This document shows, piece after piece, positions 5,460 to 5,597 of a stretch of DNA of 5,597 nt. Under the pieces are notes generated by a model. It saw nothing but the letters and a program-made list of their open reading frames with translations. It did no database searches and had not been told where the DNA came from. Source of the DNA: an uncultured Saprospiraceae bacterium (lineage in GTDB: Bacteria; Bacteroidota; Bacteroidia; Chitinophagales; Saprospiraceae); contig CALCMV010000254.1 in NCBI GenBank assembly GCA_937967535.1, forward strand, positions 1-5,597, read 5' to 3'. The translations under genes were made by a program, and so were the position numbers. Positions within the stretch are counted from its first letter, which is position 1, and the number at the start of each line of letters is the position of its first letter.

Positions 5460-5597
5460 CGGTGGTGTACGAGGAAAATAGGGTGAAACTATTTTGAGGC
5501 AATATTGACTATCAATTATTTATGAAATATCAGAAGTCGATTTAATGATTTTGTGGTTTTAAATCATCTTTCTACAAGGAAATACGAGCTAATTTCA

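Larger units (their letters stand above)
5133..5597. other. 465-base tail without a gene, repeat-bearing
   Basis: No credible open reading frame is present on either strand. Besides the repeats listed separately, TTTTGCCA (5141-5148) is inverted as TGGCAAAA (5193-5200) with a 44-base loop, too wide to call a terminator for the lipoprotein gene. AAAATAG (5475-5481) pairs with CTATTTT (5489-5495) over a 7-base loop, and GATTTAA (5539-5545) with TTAAATC (5559-5565) over 13 bases. No TAnnTTTG promoter was found for a gene beyond the right edge. Confidence 0.5.

Overview
The window looks like a chromosomal stretch from a member of the Bacteroidota. Three things point there: no clear Shine-Dalgarno sequence before any gene, two promoters with the Bacteroidota -7 octamer TAnnTTTG, and a gene set typical of the phylum (a secreted SPOR protein, a HutI of the 'SWCDSHTHLVF' type, and a large beta-helix lipoprotein ending in DIGAYEF). 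The coding regions have moderate GC and the spacers are very AT-rich. Placement below phylum is not possible from this sequence alone.

Layout: four protein genes, all on the + strand, separated by gaps of about 253, 140 and 381 bases. They look like independent transcription units rather than one operon. (1) 261-1145 encodes an exported thioredoxin-fold protein with a CFSC active site, a proline-rich linker and a C-terminal SPOR peptidoglycan-binding domain. (2) 1399-2637 encodes HutI, imidazolonepropionase of histidine degradation, with all expected metal and catalytic residues; no other hut gene lies in the window. (3) 2778-3269 encodes an unrecognised four-helix membrane protein with a very acidic loop. 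(4) 3651-5132 encodes a lipoprotein with an N-terminal beta-sandwich and a right-handed beta-helix.

The spacers hold most of the unexplained structure. A strong hairpin at 21-53 probably ends a gene lying to the left. Between genes 1 and 2 is a 173-base foldback element (1184-1356) whose arms are built from two diverged copies of a short unit. Promoters with the same octamer TACTTTTG lie only 15-17 bases before the starts of genes 2 and 3, predicting very short leaders. The spacer before gene 4 and the tail after it carry degenerate 7- and 8-base tandem repeats and imperfect inverted repeats.

The genes do not form one pathway. Genes 1, 3 and 4 are all predicted to act in the cell envelope, while HutI is cytosolic. 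I see no CRISPR array, transposase, phage gene, tRNA, rRNA or recognisable defence system. The best candidates for a second look are the thioredoxin-SPOR fusion and the intergenic foldback element.
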